Assembly: GCF_014764405.1 (NCBI RefSeq)
Contig: NZ_CP061725.1
Span: 3,410,001 to 3,474,000 of the forward strand
Origin: Micromonospora craniellae
Lineage (GTDB): Bacteria; Actinomycetota; Actinomycetes; Mycobacteriales; Micromonosporaceae
Length of the DNA stretch: 64,000 nucleotides
Reading direction: 5' to 3'
The notes beneath the pieces are model-generated. The model had not been told where the DNA came from, searched no databases, and saw nothing but the letters and a program-made list of their open reading frames with translations. Made by a program: the position numbers and the translations under genes. This document shows, one piece after another, positions 44,571 through 52,844 of this stretch (positions are counted from its first letter, which is position 1; every line of letters starts with the position of its first letter).

Positions 44571-45347
44571 TCAGACAGACGGGGACTTGGTAACACCGAC
44601 TGGAGTGCCGAGTGATCGGACGGCCGCCACCACCGCCTCGCTACAGGCATCAGCACCCCGCGTTGCGTCGACTCTGCGGTACGGCAGTCCCTCGTCCTTG
44701 GCGCACGCGCGGATCCCCGGGATTCGATCTCGGTAGCGTCGCAGTCGGGCGCTGAGTATGGCGGGGTCGTCGCTGCGCCGGGGAATGAGGCGGGTGTGGC
44801 AGCGTCGGCAGTGGCCAGGTGACGTTTCGCTGCCGACAGCGGGCCGGTGCGGATCGCCCTGCGGGTCGGCCTCGCAGGTGGGGCAGACCCGGCGCTGTCG
44901 CGAGCGCGTCTCGACAGTCAGGTCGTCCGCCACCAGCTCGATCACACCCACTGCTGACTCGGACAACGCAGCGATCTTCACAATCATCTGGAGCTGGTCG
45001 GCATTGCCGGGAAGGTTCTCCAGCAGCACGAGGCCACGTTCGGTGTAGGCACCATGGGCGAACGCCGCGGTCAGCAGGAGCTCTACGGTGCTGTCGCGGT
45101 ACCAGCCCAGCGGATCGTCGGTGTCGAAGACTCCGGGATCGAATCGGCCTTCGCCGCGACAGCGGTAGGCGAACTCCCGCAGACGGAAGATCCCCAGGTC
45201 GGCCGCGTCTCCCAAAGTCGCCGAGACGGTGGATTTCCCTGCGGCGGGTGGGCCTACCAGGGCCACCCACGAAGGCCGGGTGGTGGCTGTAGGGACACCG
45301 GGGTGGGCATTCCTCTTGACCCCCGGCAGCGACCTGAAGTCGAGCAA
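44571..45347 (-). CDS. Adenylate-kinase-like NMP kinase with zinc-type LID
   Basis: A 258-residue P-loop kinase. GPPAAGKST is at 32-40. The C-terminal half has a Cys4-type LID: RRVCPTCEADP ... CRRCHTRLIPRRSDDPAILSARLRRYRDR, closely matching the zinc LID and following Arg/Asp motif of adenylate kinases. The central region (LLLTAAFAHGAYTERGLVLLENLPGNADQL) matches the GFPR position of Adk but reads NLPGN, so substrate may differ. It is first in the five-gene operon; motif d lies 54 bp upstream. Confidence 0.82.
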   Translation of the reverse strand: MLDFRSLPGVKRNAHPGVPTATTRPSWVALVGPPAAGKSTVSATLGDAADLGIFRLREFAYRCRGEGRFDPGVFDTDDPLGWYRDSTVELLLTAAFAHGAYTERGLVLLENLPGNADQLQMIVKIAALSESAVGVIELVADDLTVETRSRQRRVCPTCEADPQGDPHRPAVGSETSPGHCRRCHTRLIPRRSDDPAILSARLRRYRDRIPGIRACAKDEGLPYRRVDATRGADACSEAVVAAVRSLGTPVGVTKSPSV

Positions 45348-45400
45348 GTCTCAGCCCTCCCGCCGTGTCGGCTACGCGACCAGTCAAGGCCGGTGAGCAC

Positions 45401-45433
45401 GTGTCGAACACCCTCGACACAAACTTTCGACAC
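45401..45433 (+). promoter_or_regulatory. 33-bp motif, copy d
   Basis: GTGTCGAACACCCTCGACAC then AAACTTTCGACAC: perfect inverted repeat GTGTCGA-N6-TCGACAC and third half-site. It lies 54 bp upstream of the leftward kinase-radical SAM-NUDIX-PfkB-cupin operon, with the third half-site distal to the gene, as in copies b and c. Confidence 0.85.
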
Positions 45434-45847
45434 GGCCGACGCGATCTCCGCCGGGCGATCGCAAATGCAAGAAACCATCCGTGATGCAGCGAGCCGGACC
45501 CAGATCGGTTCCTGACGACGCGCCGGAGGTGGAACATTGGCGATACGACGCAGTGAGCCTGGGGACATCGTGGGAGTTGGAACCCGCCAAGGTGGCTTGG
45601 GAGCGCCTTGTCGAGCGGGTTCGACACTCGGCTCTCGCGTCGTGGGGCCGCACGTCCACGTTCGGGGGCTGCGGGTGCCGCCGGCCGCGCAGCCAATAAA
45701 GATGTCGAGCGGTGAGGCGACGCGAATTCCCTCTCGTGTTTCGGCGCGCCATTCGGTATGGGCGGTCGCTGCAGCGACGCACGCCGCATATCGCGTGGAT
45801 GCCCGACGACCTATCCGCTTCCGCCAAGGTGATCCTAGAAGCATCGC
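45434..45847. other. Intergenic with a degenerate fifth motif
   Basis: About 410 bp with no convincing gene. On the minus strand 45626-45607 reads GTGTCGAACCCGCTCGACAA, an imperfect copy of the inverted repeat without the third half-site and with no obvious gene close enough to regulate. Confidence 0.45.
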
Positions 45848-46759
45848 CTATCGGATTTTGAGGAGTTCAAGCGCGGTGCTGGCTTGGCGGCGAATCACGT
45901 CGATGAGGCCAAGTGCGGGTTGATCGCTGGCGATGGTGGCTTGGTGGAGCAGGGTTTCCGCTGCCCAGATTCGGTGCCAGGCGAGTGCCCAGGTTTCGGC
46001 CGGTAGGCCAGCCCGGTCGCTGAGGGCATGGGGGTGGCCGCCTGCTTGAACATAGCGGGTGAGCAGACTGCGCAGTCGTGGTGGGTCGGGCGCGTTGCGG
46101 GTGCCGTGCCAGGTGGCGAGGTCGAGAACGCTGGGCCCGTTGAAGGCTTTGGCGAGGTCGAGGAGGTGCCAGCCATGTTCGGTGATGTGCACCGAGGTGG
46201 GATGTAGTTCTGAGTGGCAGGTGCTGAACGGCGCCAGGTTTGCGCCGGCTACTCGGTCCGCGGCGACGCGACTCAGGGTGTGAAACAGTAGGGCCAGGCT
46301 GCGGGCGTCGGCGAGTATGCCGCTACCGCCGAGCTGTTGTACGTGGGCCAGACTTCGCGCGGGTAGCGTGCGAAGGGTGCTCTCGTCGAGAGTGACGAGC
46401 CCTGGTGAGGGACCGATGGCGTGTAATTTCGCGGCGGCGACGGCGGCGTCGTGCTCATTCGCTTCGCGGACTGCTGGGCCGAGATCCTCCATCAGCATGC
46501 CGAGGGTGTTCTCGATGATGGCGGAGCCATGAACCAGGGGTACGGGAACACCGTGCGCGGCCAGGTACGTTAGTGTGCGGCCCTCGTGAGTGAACGGGAC
46601 AGTAGCGTATTTGAAGACCACGGTCGTGCCGCCTCGCAGGTGTAGGCGTTCGACGCCGCTGAGCTGCCAGACCTGGATCGGTTCCCGGCGTACGACGTCG
46701 ACGCCAGTGGCGCGGGTGAGGGCGGCCAGGAGCTTGGCTACAACCTGATCGGGTATCAC
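45848..46759 (-). CDS. Aminoglycoside phosphotransferase-like kinase (2)
   Basis: A 303-residue APH-fold protein with a modified Brenner loop CHSELHPTSVHI (Glu for Asp, Ser for Asn compared with HGDLHxxN) and HLLDLAKAFNGPSVLDLATW at the metal site. MLMEDLG is the hinge. The altered active-site residues make kinase activity uncertain. It overlaps the upstream HD-domain gene by 4 bp (ATGA), so the two are translationally coupled. Confidence 0.8.
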   Translation of the reverse strand: MIPDQVVAKLLAALTRATGVDVVRREPIQVWQLSGVERLHLRGGTTVVFKYATVPFTHEGRTLTYLAAHGVPVPLVHGSAIIENTLGMLMEDLGPAVREANEHDAAVAAAKLHAIGPSPGLVTLDESTLRTLPARSLAHVQQLGGSGILADARSLALLFHTLSRVAADRVAGANLAPFSTCHSELHPTSVHITEHGWHLLDLAKAFNGPSVLDLATWHGTRNAPDPPRLRSLLTRYVQAGGHPHALSDRAGLPAETWALAWHRIWAAETLLHQATIASDQPALGLIDVIRRQASTALELLKIR

Positions 46760-47358
46760 CGGTGCGGCCCCCGCATTCGCATTTCGGTCCGGGCAGTCGC
46801 GGTTGCCTGGTCGAGCAGGTGCAGGACGTGCCCGAGTTCGTCGGCCATGCCGGCGGGGAGCAAGCCGGCGGCGGCCTGGTGGAATTCGTGGAAGTGCGGC
46901 AGAAGACGCAGCAAACTGGGCCGGGCCGCGAAGAAGGCGTCCGGGGCGCCGCTGGCACGAGCGCGGCGTACCAGGGAGGCGAGAGCGACGATCTTGTCGG
47001 CGGTCGACGTGAGGAGGACGGGCCGGTCGTGTGTGATGATCGGCGGATTGTGCTGATCGAGGGCGTGGTGCTCGACCTGTAGCGCATGGATGACCCGGGA
47101 TACTTCCCGGCCGTAGCGAGCGGTGAGGACGGCGTCGAGGTCCAGCTCTCGCGGGGCGAACTCCGGGGCGTCGTGCAAAAGCGTTGCGGCGACCAGCTCC
47201 GGCGACACGCCCGGTAGGTGCCGAGTGAGGGTGACCGCGACCCGGACGGCGTGCACGAGCGCCGGCCGTTCATCGATAGTCTGTCCGGTGCACCAGGTCC
47301 GGGCGTCGGCAAGGGCTTGACGGATGAGTGGGTGACGTGGCGCGGTGAGAACGGTCAC
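46756..47358 (-). CDS. HD-domain phosphohydrolase
   Basis: A 200-residue protein from GTG 47358 with AGAAGGAG upstream. HD-superfamily metal ligands are LVHAVRVAVTL (His), ATLLHDAPEF (His-Asp) and a C-terminal TADKIVALA (Asp). The pattern resembles the small RelA/SpoT-type HD hydrolases. Likely substrates are nucleotides. It is coupled to the APH-type kinase and divergent from the 47392 gene. Confidence 0.82.
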   Translation of the reverse strand: MTVLTAPRHPLIRQALADARTWCTGQTIDERPALVHAVRVAVTLTRHLPGVSPELVAATLLHDAPEFAPRELDLDAVLTARYGREVSRVIHALQVEHHALDQHNPPIITHDRPVLLTSTADKIVALASLVRRARASGAPDAFFAARPSLLRLLPHFHEFHQAAAGLLPAGMADELGHVLHLLDQATATARTEMRMRGPHR

Positions 47359-47391
47359 TGTCGGCGCTCCTTCTGGCCCTAGCATGGGCGG

Positions 47392-47841
47392 ATGGACGGT
47401 CCGCTGCCTGAGTGGTCCGAGCACACCTGTGGGGTGTGCCCCGCACAGGAGTTGGGGCCGGGCCGGTTCGACGTGGTCGACCGGCCAGGTCCGGAGTTCG
47501 CCTACAACCGGGCGGCGGGTTGGCGGGTCGACCCGAATGGGAACCCCGTGTGCGTCCATCCGTACCGCGTCGGGATGCCGCCGGGCAGGTACGCCTCCGC
47601 CGGAGATCCATTGCCGGACCTGAACGCGGCGACCCCAGCGCCGACCCCGGCCGCGCTGGAGTTGCCGACCGAGGTGGACGACCTGGAGGGCTGGCTGGTC
47701 GCGACGCTGCGGGTCGCGGCACCGGAGCAGATGTTCACGGCGGTCGCCCGGGCCGAACGGCTGGCCGGTGAGCGGTTCGCACCCGGCGTAGTCGTGCAGG
47801 CCCTACGCCGGGTGCTCTCCATCGAGCTCGCCAACCGATAG
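47392..47841 (+). CDS. Hypothetical protein (149 aa)
   Basis: ATG 47392 (MDGPLPEWSEHTCGVCPAQEL) opens a 149-residue frame that overlaps nothing and ends 2 bp before the convergent unknown gene. A CTAGCAT sequence 15 bp upstream resembles a -10 box, so a leaderless mRNA is likely. The N-terminus has CGVCPAQEL; the C-terminal half (DDLEGWLVATLRVAAPEQMFTAVARAERL) is helical. Family not recognised. Confidence 0.6.
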   Translation: MDGPLPEWSEHTCGVCPAQELGPGRFDVVDRPGPEFAYNRAAGWRVDPNGNPVCVHPYRVGMPPGRYASAGDPLPDLNAATPAPTPAALELPTEVDDLEGWLVATLRVAAPEQMFTAVARAERLAGERFAPGVVVQALRRVLSIELANR

Positions 47842-47842
47842 G

Positions 47843-48445
47843 TCAGACCGCGGCGGAGACGGGCTCGGTGTCGAAGGTGATGGTGTGGCTGCGCCCGCCC
47901 CGGCCGAAACCGGCAGGGGCGAGGTGGGCGTCGAGAATCTCCAGGCGCCGGCTCACCTCAGCCGCGTCGAGCCAGTACCGCAGCGGCTGCTCACCCCAGC
48001 CGGCCGCCGCGTAGTAGTCGTCGGTGACGCAGCCCCTCGTGTAGCCGAAGTCCTCCAGCTCGGTGGCGTGGGGGAACACCACCCGCAGGTCGGCCTGCAT
48101 CCGGCTCATCAGGGTGAACTGCGCGAGGACCGCGTGGACCATCTCGTCCACCGGGGCCGGCACCAACAGCTCCGCCTTCTCCTCGTCACCGCCGGTCAGC
48201 TCATACACCGCCGCCTTCAGCGCGAGGACCCGCAGCGCCTCCACCAGCAGCGGCCCCGCGTCCCGCTCCAACGACCACTCGCTCACCGTCGGGTAGCCGG
48301 TGAACGTGGCCCAGCAGGTCGAGTACCGCATCGAGGACCCGTTGAGCCGCTCCCAGCCGGAGTGCTCCCGCATCGCGTCGAGGATCTGTGCCGCCCGCGG
48401 GCCGACCGCCTCCGGTGCCGGCATCTGCGTCAGAGTCGCCGTCAT
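47843..48445 (-). CDS. Hypothetical protein (200 aa)
   Basis: ATG 48445 has AAGGGAC at good spacing and gives 200 residues. Conserved-looking segments are HSGWERLNGSSMRYSTCWATF, VDEMVHAVLAQFTLMSRM, DDYYAAAGWGEQPLRYWL and the C-terminal HTITFDTEPVSAAV. No family recognised. It is divergent from the HTH-TPR regulator at 48652, which may regulate it. Confidence 0.65.
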   Translation of the reverse strand: MTATLTQMPAPEAVGPRAAQILDAMREHSGWERLNGSSMRYSTCWATFTGYPTVSEWSLERDAGPLLVEALRVLALKAAVYELTGGDEEKAELLVPAPVDEMVHAVLAQFTLMSRMQADLRVVFPHATELEDFGYTRGCVTDDYYAAAGWGEQPLRYWLDAAEVSRRLEILDAHLAPAGFGRGGRSHTITFDTEPVSAAV

Positions 48446-48651
48446 GGCCTGTCCCTTCCCGTACCTTGAGGATGAGGGAACGGCGGCCGAGCACTGTTCC
48501 GCGTCGACCACCGCACCGTTACCCATGACGCTAAAGACGATGACAGACGTCGATAAGAGTGTGTTGTGGGCCGCCGACGCACCAGCTTCACACGGGGTGT
48601 GAACGCGGCGAAACACTTCGATTGGCGCGCGCTTGGCCATACCCTGACGGG

Positions 48652-49983
48652 GTGGCCGAGGCGAACATCCTGCTCGATGCCTTTCTGGAACGCGCCGCGC
48701 TGTCCCACGCCGGCCTAGCCAAGCAACTCAACAGCCTCGACGACGGACTGCGCTACGATCACGCCTCCGTCGCCCGCTGGATCCGGGACCACGCGATCCC
48801 CCGCGACCCCGTACCAGTGATGATCTGCCGCATCCTCGGCGACCGACTCGGCACCACTGTGACACCGGCGGACATCGGCATGACGCGGGACCGGACCGGC
48901 ACCGACCCGCCCGGCTTACCTCAGGCCCTGGACAGGGCCGCCGCGCTGTGGCGCAGTGACCAGAGAGGCCACAGGCCCAGGTCGACCGTCACCGGGCCGC
49001 AGGCGATAGCGCCAGTGTGGGAGTGGGAGAACCCACCCGAAGACGACGACGTGTCACACCTCGGACAGCGGCAGGTCGACCCGGCCGACATCGCCCGGCT
49101 ACAGCATGCGCGAGCCCGCTATCAGGAGATGTATCGGCGTGTCGGCGGCGTACCCGTCAAGGCCCGCATCATGGACACCCTCACCGGGCAGGCGGCACCG
49201 TTGCTCCGCGCCGCCTACGACAACACCCGGGGGCGGGAGCTGTACCGGGCCGTGGGCGGGCTAACCGCCCTCGCGGGGGTGTGCGCGTACGACGCCGACC
49301 AACAACCCCTCGCACAACGTCACCTGCTGAGCGCCCTGCGACTGGCCAAAGCCTCCGGCGACCGGGCGTTCGGCGCTTACGTCGTCGCGCTCATGGCCAA
49401 CCAAGCCCTCTACCTGGACGAATACCGCCTCGTCGTGCAGTATGCCCAAGCCGGCCTAAGGGCAGCAGGCACTGTCATCTCCCCAGCTCTGACCGCGGAC
49501 CTACACGCACTCGCAGGGAAGGCATACGCCCGCATGGGGAACGCGCCCGACAGCCACCAACACCTCCGGCACGCCGAAACCGTCGCCGGGCGCATCATCC
49601 ACGACGGAAGCCCAGTCGAAGTGTCCTACGTCCAACCCGGCCTGGTCGAAACCCAGGTCGCCGAGGCCCTACGTCGGCTCGGCGACCTCATTGCCGCGCA
49701 GACCTACGCCGAGGAATCCGTACGGACTGGCGCCACCACCCATCTACGCGGGCAGGCCCATCGGTACGCGGGGCTGTCACTCATCCTGACCGCGCGAGGG
49801 AACCTCGAGCGCAGCGTGCAGACCGCGTCGCAGATGCTCGACCGGGTCAGCGGAATGGAATCCGGGCGCCTGCACGACCGAGTGAACCAGGTCATCTCCG
49901 CATTACGTCCCCACTCGACCCACCCGACAGTCGCCGACCTCCTCGAACGCGCCCAACCGCACCAAACACCGACAGGAACCTGA
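48652..49983 (+). CDS. HTH-TPR transcriptional regulator (2)
   Basis: A 443-residue regulator. GTG 48652 begins VAEANILLDAFLERAALSHAGLAKQLNSL, an HTH of the type that ends SVARWIRDHAIPRDPVP. The C-terminal 300 residues are TPR-like (EMYRRVGGVPVKARIMDTL onward, with repeated AHRYAGLSL-type helices). This branch differs from the regulators at 35812 and 60393. A CATACCCT box just upstream suggests a leaderless transcript. The following NUDIX gene overlaps its stop codon by 1 bp (TGATG), so they are translationally coupled. Confidence 0.85.
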   Translation: MAEANILLDAFLERAALSHAGLAKQLNSLDDGLRYDHASVARWIRDHAIPRDPVPVMICRILGDRLGTTVTPADIGMTRDRTGTDPPGLPQALDRAAALWRSDQRGHRPRSTVTGPQAIAPVWEWENPPEDDDVSHLGQRQVDPADIARLQHARARYQEMYRRVGGVPVKARIMDTLTGQAAPLLRAAYDNTRGRELYRAVGGLTALAGVCAYDADQQPLAQRHLLSALRLAKASGDRAFGAYVVALMANQALYLDEYRLVVQYAQAGLRAAGTVISPALTADLHALAGKAYARMGNAPDSHQHLRHAETVAGRIIHDGSPVEVSYVQPGLVETQVAEALRRLGDLIAAQTYAEESVRTGATTHLRGQAHRYAGLSLILTARGNLERSVQTASQMLDRVSGMESGRLHDRVNQVISALRPHSTHPTVADLLERAQPHQTPTGT

Positions 49984-50522
49984 TGCGCTGGATAATTCAC
50001 TCCGAACGCGACCTTTACCGCGACCAATGGGTCCACGTCGCCAGCGCCGACGTGGAACTACCCGACGGCCGGCACCTCGACCACCGCATCATCCGTACCG
50101 CCGCGCCCGGAGCCGGCCTCGCCGTCGTCAGCGACAATAAGGTCCTCCTCATCTGGCGACACCGGTTCATCACCGACACCTGGGGCTGGGAAATCCCCCA
50201 CGGCAGCATCCGCCCCGGCGAAGACCCCGCCGACGCCGCCCTCCGCGAAGCCGAGGAAGAAACCGGCTGGCGACCGGAGCGACCGATCCAACCGCTCGTC
50301 TACAGCCAACCCTCACCCGGGCTGATGACCAGCGAACACCACATATTCAAAGCCAACGCCGCCGTCTACATCGGCCCACCCAAAGACGGCTTCGAAAGCG
50401 ACAAGGTTGAATGGGTGCCACTCGCCGACATCCCGGAACTCATTATCAAAAAGCAAATCGTCGCCGGAACGACCCTCGTTGCCCTGCTCTTTCTGCTCGC
50501 CCACCGCCCTACTGCCGGATAA
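49983..50522 (+). CDS. NUDIX hydrolase (2)
   Basis: A 179-residue ADP-ribose-pyrophosphatase-like protein. The Nudix box is GSIRPGEDPADAALREAEEETGW; the preceding WEIPHGSI and the N-terminal sheet (VHVASADVELPDGRHLDHRII) match the ADPRase subgroup. A hydrophobic C-terminal helix (TTLVALLFLLAH) is present. It is coupled to the HTH-TPR regulator; such regulator-NUDIX pairs recur in actinomycetes. Confidence 0.9.
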   Translation: MRWIIHSERDLYRDQWVHVASADVELPDGRHLDHRIIRTAAPGAGLAVVSDNKVLLIWRHRFITDTWGWEIPHGSIRPGEDPADAALREAEEETGWRPERPIQPLVYSQPSPGLMTSEHHIFKANAAVYIGPPKDGFESDKVEWVPLADIPELIIKKQIVAGTTLVALLFLLAHRPTAG

Positions 50523-50854
50523 GCCGCTCGTTGCAGATCTCGCGTCGCACAGCAGTGGGTCTCGCTTGCGCGAGGCGGTGGCCGCACCGGAGAGCATTCG
50601 AGCAGCACCTGTGATCGTTCGTCGTGGAGACACCGGGTCTACTGGGGTGAGCAGATGATTCGGTTGTTCAGACCTCATGGACGTGACCACTGCCGCTGGC
50701 CGCCCGCGCCGAACGGCGCGGCGGCCCACACGCGTACGCCCATACCGCCAGGTGCTACGAAACCGCGCTCTTGGTTTCGTACACTGAGGCGCGCCTGCCG
50801 GCCCATTGTCACCGAGCCGTGACCGCCGGTGTATCTGGACCGAGAGGTTAGTGA
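50523..50854. other. Intergenic, promoter of the nucleotidyltransferase gene
   Basis: About 330 bp with no supported gene. The ribosome-binding site GAGAGG of the downstream gene is at 50841-50846. Confidence 0.4.
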
Positions 50855-51059
50855 GTGAAAGCCGTCATCGCCGTTGCTGGCATGGGCAGCCGTTTCTTCC
50901 CTGTCGGCAAGACGATCAACAAGTGCATGCTGCCGATCCCCCTGTCTGCCAGGGTGAGTTGAGGCCAGCGGTTCATAGCAAGTCCGCCGGACAGGGCGAG
51001 TTGAGGATTGAGAAGCGTTGACTACTGCTGTTGACATGGCCGTGGCCGAGGATGGGGTC

Positions 51060-51464
51060 ATGAGTCGTAAGAAGGGACCGCGTTCGGGTGGTCCGCGTGC
51101 CCGCCGGTCGTTCACCCCGGGTCAGAAGTTGGAGCTACTGGCCGGATACGAGAAGGCCGTCGCGGCCGGTGACGGTGGGGCGTTCCTGCGGCGTGAGGGC
51201 TTGTACTCGTCGTTGATGTCGGAGTGGCGCCGGGCCCGTGACGCCGGGTTGTTGCAGGGCAAGCCGGCTGGGCAGACGGTAGGGCGGCCGTCGGCGGAGC
51301 AGGCGGAGATCGCCCGGTTGCGCCGTGAGCTGGAACTGGCGCAGGCGAAGTTGGCGCGGACGGAGACGGCGTTGACGATCATGGGAAAAGCGCGCGAGCT
51401 CTTGGAGGACATCTCCAGGAGCGAGCCGGACGGTCCGGACGTGTTCGGGCTCGGCAGACGCTGA
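51060..51464 (+). CDS. IS3-family transposase OrfA
   Basis: ATG 51060 (MSRKKGPRSGGPRARRSFTP) starts an HTH protein of 134 residues with LRREGLYSSLMSEWRRARDA and a coiled segment EQAEIARLRRELELAQAKLA. An in-frame ATG at 51018 is less likely. Its stop overlaps the OrfB ATG by 1 bp. Confidence 0.88.
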   Translation: MSRKKGPRSGGPRARRSFTPGQKLELLAGYEKAVAAGDGGAFLRREGLYSSLMSEWRRARDAGLLQGKPAGQTVGRPSAEQAEIARLRRELELAQAKLARTETALTIMGKARELLEDISRSEPDGPDVFGLGRR

Positions 51465-52468
51465 TGGACACCTACCACCAGCTGACCAGCGCGAAGGTCC
51501 CGACGCGGGAGGCGAAGCGGCTGACCGGGATCGCTCGGTCCAGCGCGGATCGGGACCGGCGGCGTCCGACACCGGCCCGGCCGATGCGACGCACGCCAGC
51601 GAACGCGCTCACCCTGGCCGAGCGGGAGCATGTGCTGCGGCTGGTGAACAGCCCGGAGTTCGTCGACGCGGCCCCGGCGCAGATCTACGCGGCGCTGCTG
51701 GATCAGGGTGTGTACGTCGGCTCGATCGCCACCATGTACCGGATCTTGCGCGAACACGAGCAGGTCCGCGAGCGTCGCCGGCAGGCCCGGCGCCCGGCCC
51801 GGCAGCGCCCGGAGCTGGTCGCCGACGCGCCGCGGCAGGTCTACACGTGGGACATCACGAAACTCGCTGGCCCCGTGAAAGGGATCTACTACGACGCGTA
51901 CGTGATGATCGACGTCTACTCCCGGTACATCGTCGGCGTCCGCGTGCACGCCCGCGAGTCCGGCCCGCTTGCCGAGAACATGATGCGCGAGGTGTTCGAC
52001 GTCCACGGCGTCCCCCACGTGGTCCACGCCGACCGGGGCACGTCTATGACCTCGAAATCGGTCGCTGACCTGCTCGAAGACCTTCAGGTAGCCCGCTCGC
52101 ACTCGCGGCCCAAGACGTCCAACGACAACCCGTACAGCGAAGCATGGTTCAAGACGTTGAAGTACGCGCCGGTCTTCCCCAACCGGTTCGCGTCGCTCGC
52201 CCACTCCCGAGCGTTCATGAACGACTTCGTCACCTGGTACAACCACGCCCACCGGCACTCCGGAATCGGCCTGCACACCCCCGCCGACGTCCACCACGGC
52301 CGCCACCACCAAGTCCACGCCGCACGCCTCGACACTCTCGCCGCAGCCCGCGCCGCGCATCCGGAACGGTTCGGCGCCACCACCCGGACCACACCAAAGA
52401 TCCTCGACCTGCCCGAACAGGTCTGGATCAACCAACCCCAGCCCCAGCCGCAACAACAAGCCGCTTAA
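51464..52468 (+). CDS. IS3-family transposase OrfB
   Basis: A 334-residue integrase-core transposase. DDE residues are in YTWDITKLAGPVKG, HVVHADRGTSMTSKS and NDNPYSEAWFKTLKY, followed by FVTWYNHAHRHSGIGLHTP. The frame is intact and begins at the overlap TGATG with orfA, so reinitiation or frameshift could express it. Confidence 0.93.
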   Translation: MDTYHQLTSAKVPTREAKRLTGIARSSADRDRRRPTPARPMRRTPANALTLAEREHVLRLVNSPEFVDAAPAQIYAALLDQGVYVGSIATMYRILREHEQVRERRRQARRPARQRPELVADAPRQVYTWDITKLAGPVKGIYYDAYVMIDVYSRYIVGVRVHARESGPLAENMMREVFDVHGVPHVVHADRGTSMTSKSVADLLEDLQVARSHSRPKTSNDNPYSEAWFKTLKYAPVFPNRFASLAHSRAFMNDFVTWYNHAHRHSGIGLHTPADVHHGRHHQVHAARLDTLAAARAAHPERFGATTRTTPKILDLPEQVWINQPQPQPQQQAA

Positions 52469-52844
52469 CTCCCGTTGGCCTCAAACCCTTGACACGTTCC
52501 GTCCTCAACCAGCCGGTCGTCGCCTACGCGGTCGCTGACTGCGTCGCCGCCGGCGCGCACGAGATCGCCGTCGTCACCGCGCCCGGCGAGACGGGCCGCC
52601 AGGTACGCCACTACTTCAGCGAGGACCACGACCTGCGGGCGTTCTTCGCTCACCGCGGCTGGCACGACAAGTACACCTCGGTCGCCGACCTACACACGCA
52701 GGCCGAGTTCACCTTCATCGAACAACCCCGCGACGACCGGTACGGCACCGCACTGCCCGCCATCCTCGCTGCCGAGTTCATCGCCAACGACGACTTCCTT
52801 CTCATTGCCGGCGACGACCTTCTGTTGCGCGGGGTCGGACGGTG

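Larger units (their letters stand above)
50943..52494 (+). mobile_element. IS3-family insertion sequence (second copy type)
   Basis: Ends are TGTCTGCCAGGGTGAGTTGA at 50943 and, on the other strand from 52494, TGTCAAGGGTTTGAGGCC; both share AGGGT and TTGAGGCCA-CGG blocks. orfA and orfB lie between. The element is related to, but clearly different in sequence from, the IS3 at 21089-22650. Excision would restore the nucleotidyltransferase frame. Confidence 0.88.
50855..52836 (+). pseudogene. GalU-like nucleotidyltransferase, split by IS3 and truncated
   Basis: GTG 50855 opens VKAVIAVAGMGSRFFPVGK then TINKCMLPIP, the signature of UTP-glucose-1-phosphate-type nucleotidyltransferases. The frame is cut after about 29 codons by an IS3 element. 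Downstream, from about 52496, it resumes as RSVLNQPVVAYAVADCVAAG, EIAVVTAPGETGRQVRHYF, QPRDDRYGTALPAILAAEF and FLLIAGDDLLLRG. The pieces join in frame as LPIP-RSVLNQP. Near 52836 homology stops at an IS701-like remnant, so the C-terminal third is lost. Confidence 0.88.

Noticed and set aside
43552..44736. 394-codon plus-strand ORF over radical SAM gene 2
   Set aside because: Shadow of the minus-strand SPASM gene, which has CxxxCxxC, GGE and C-terminal cysteine motifs.
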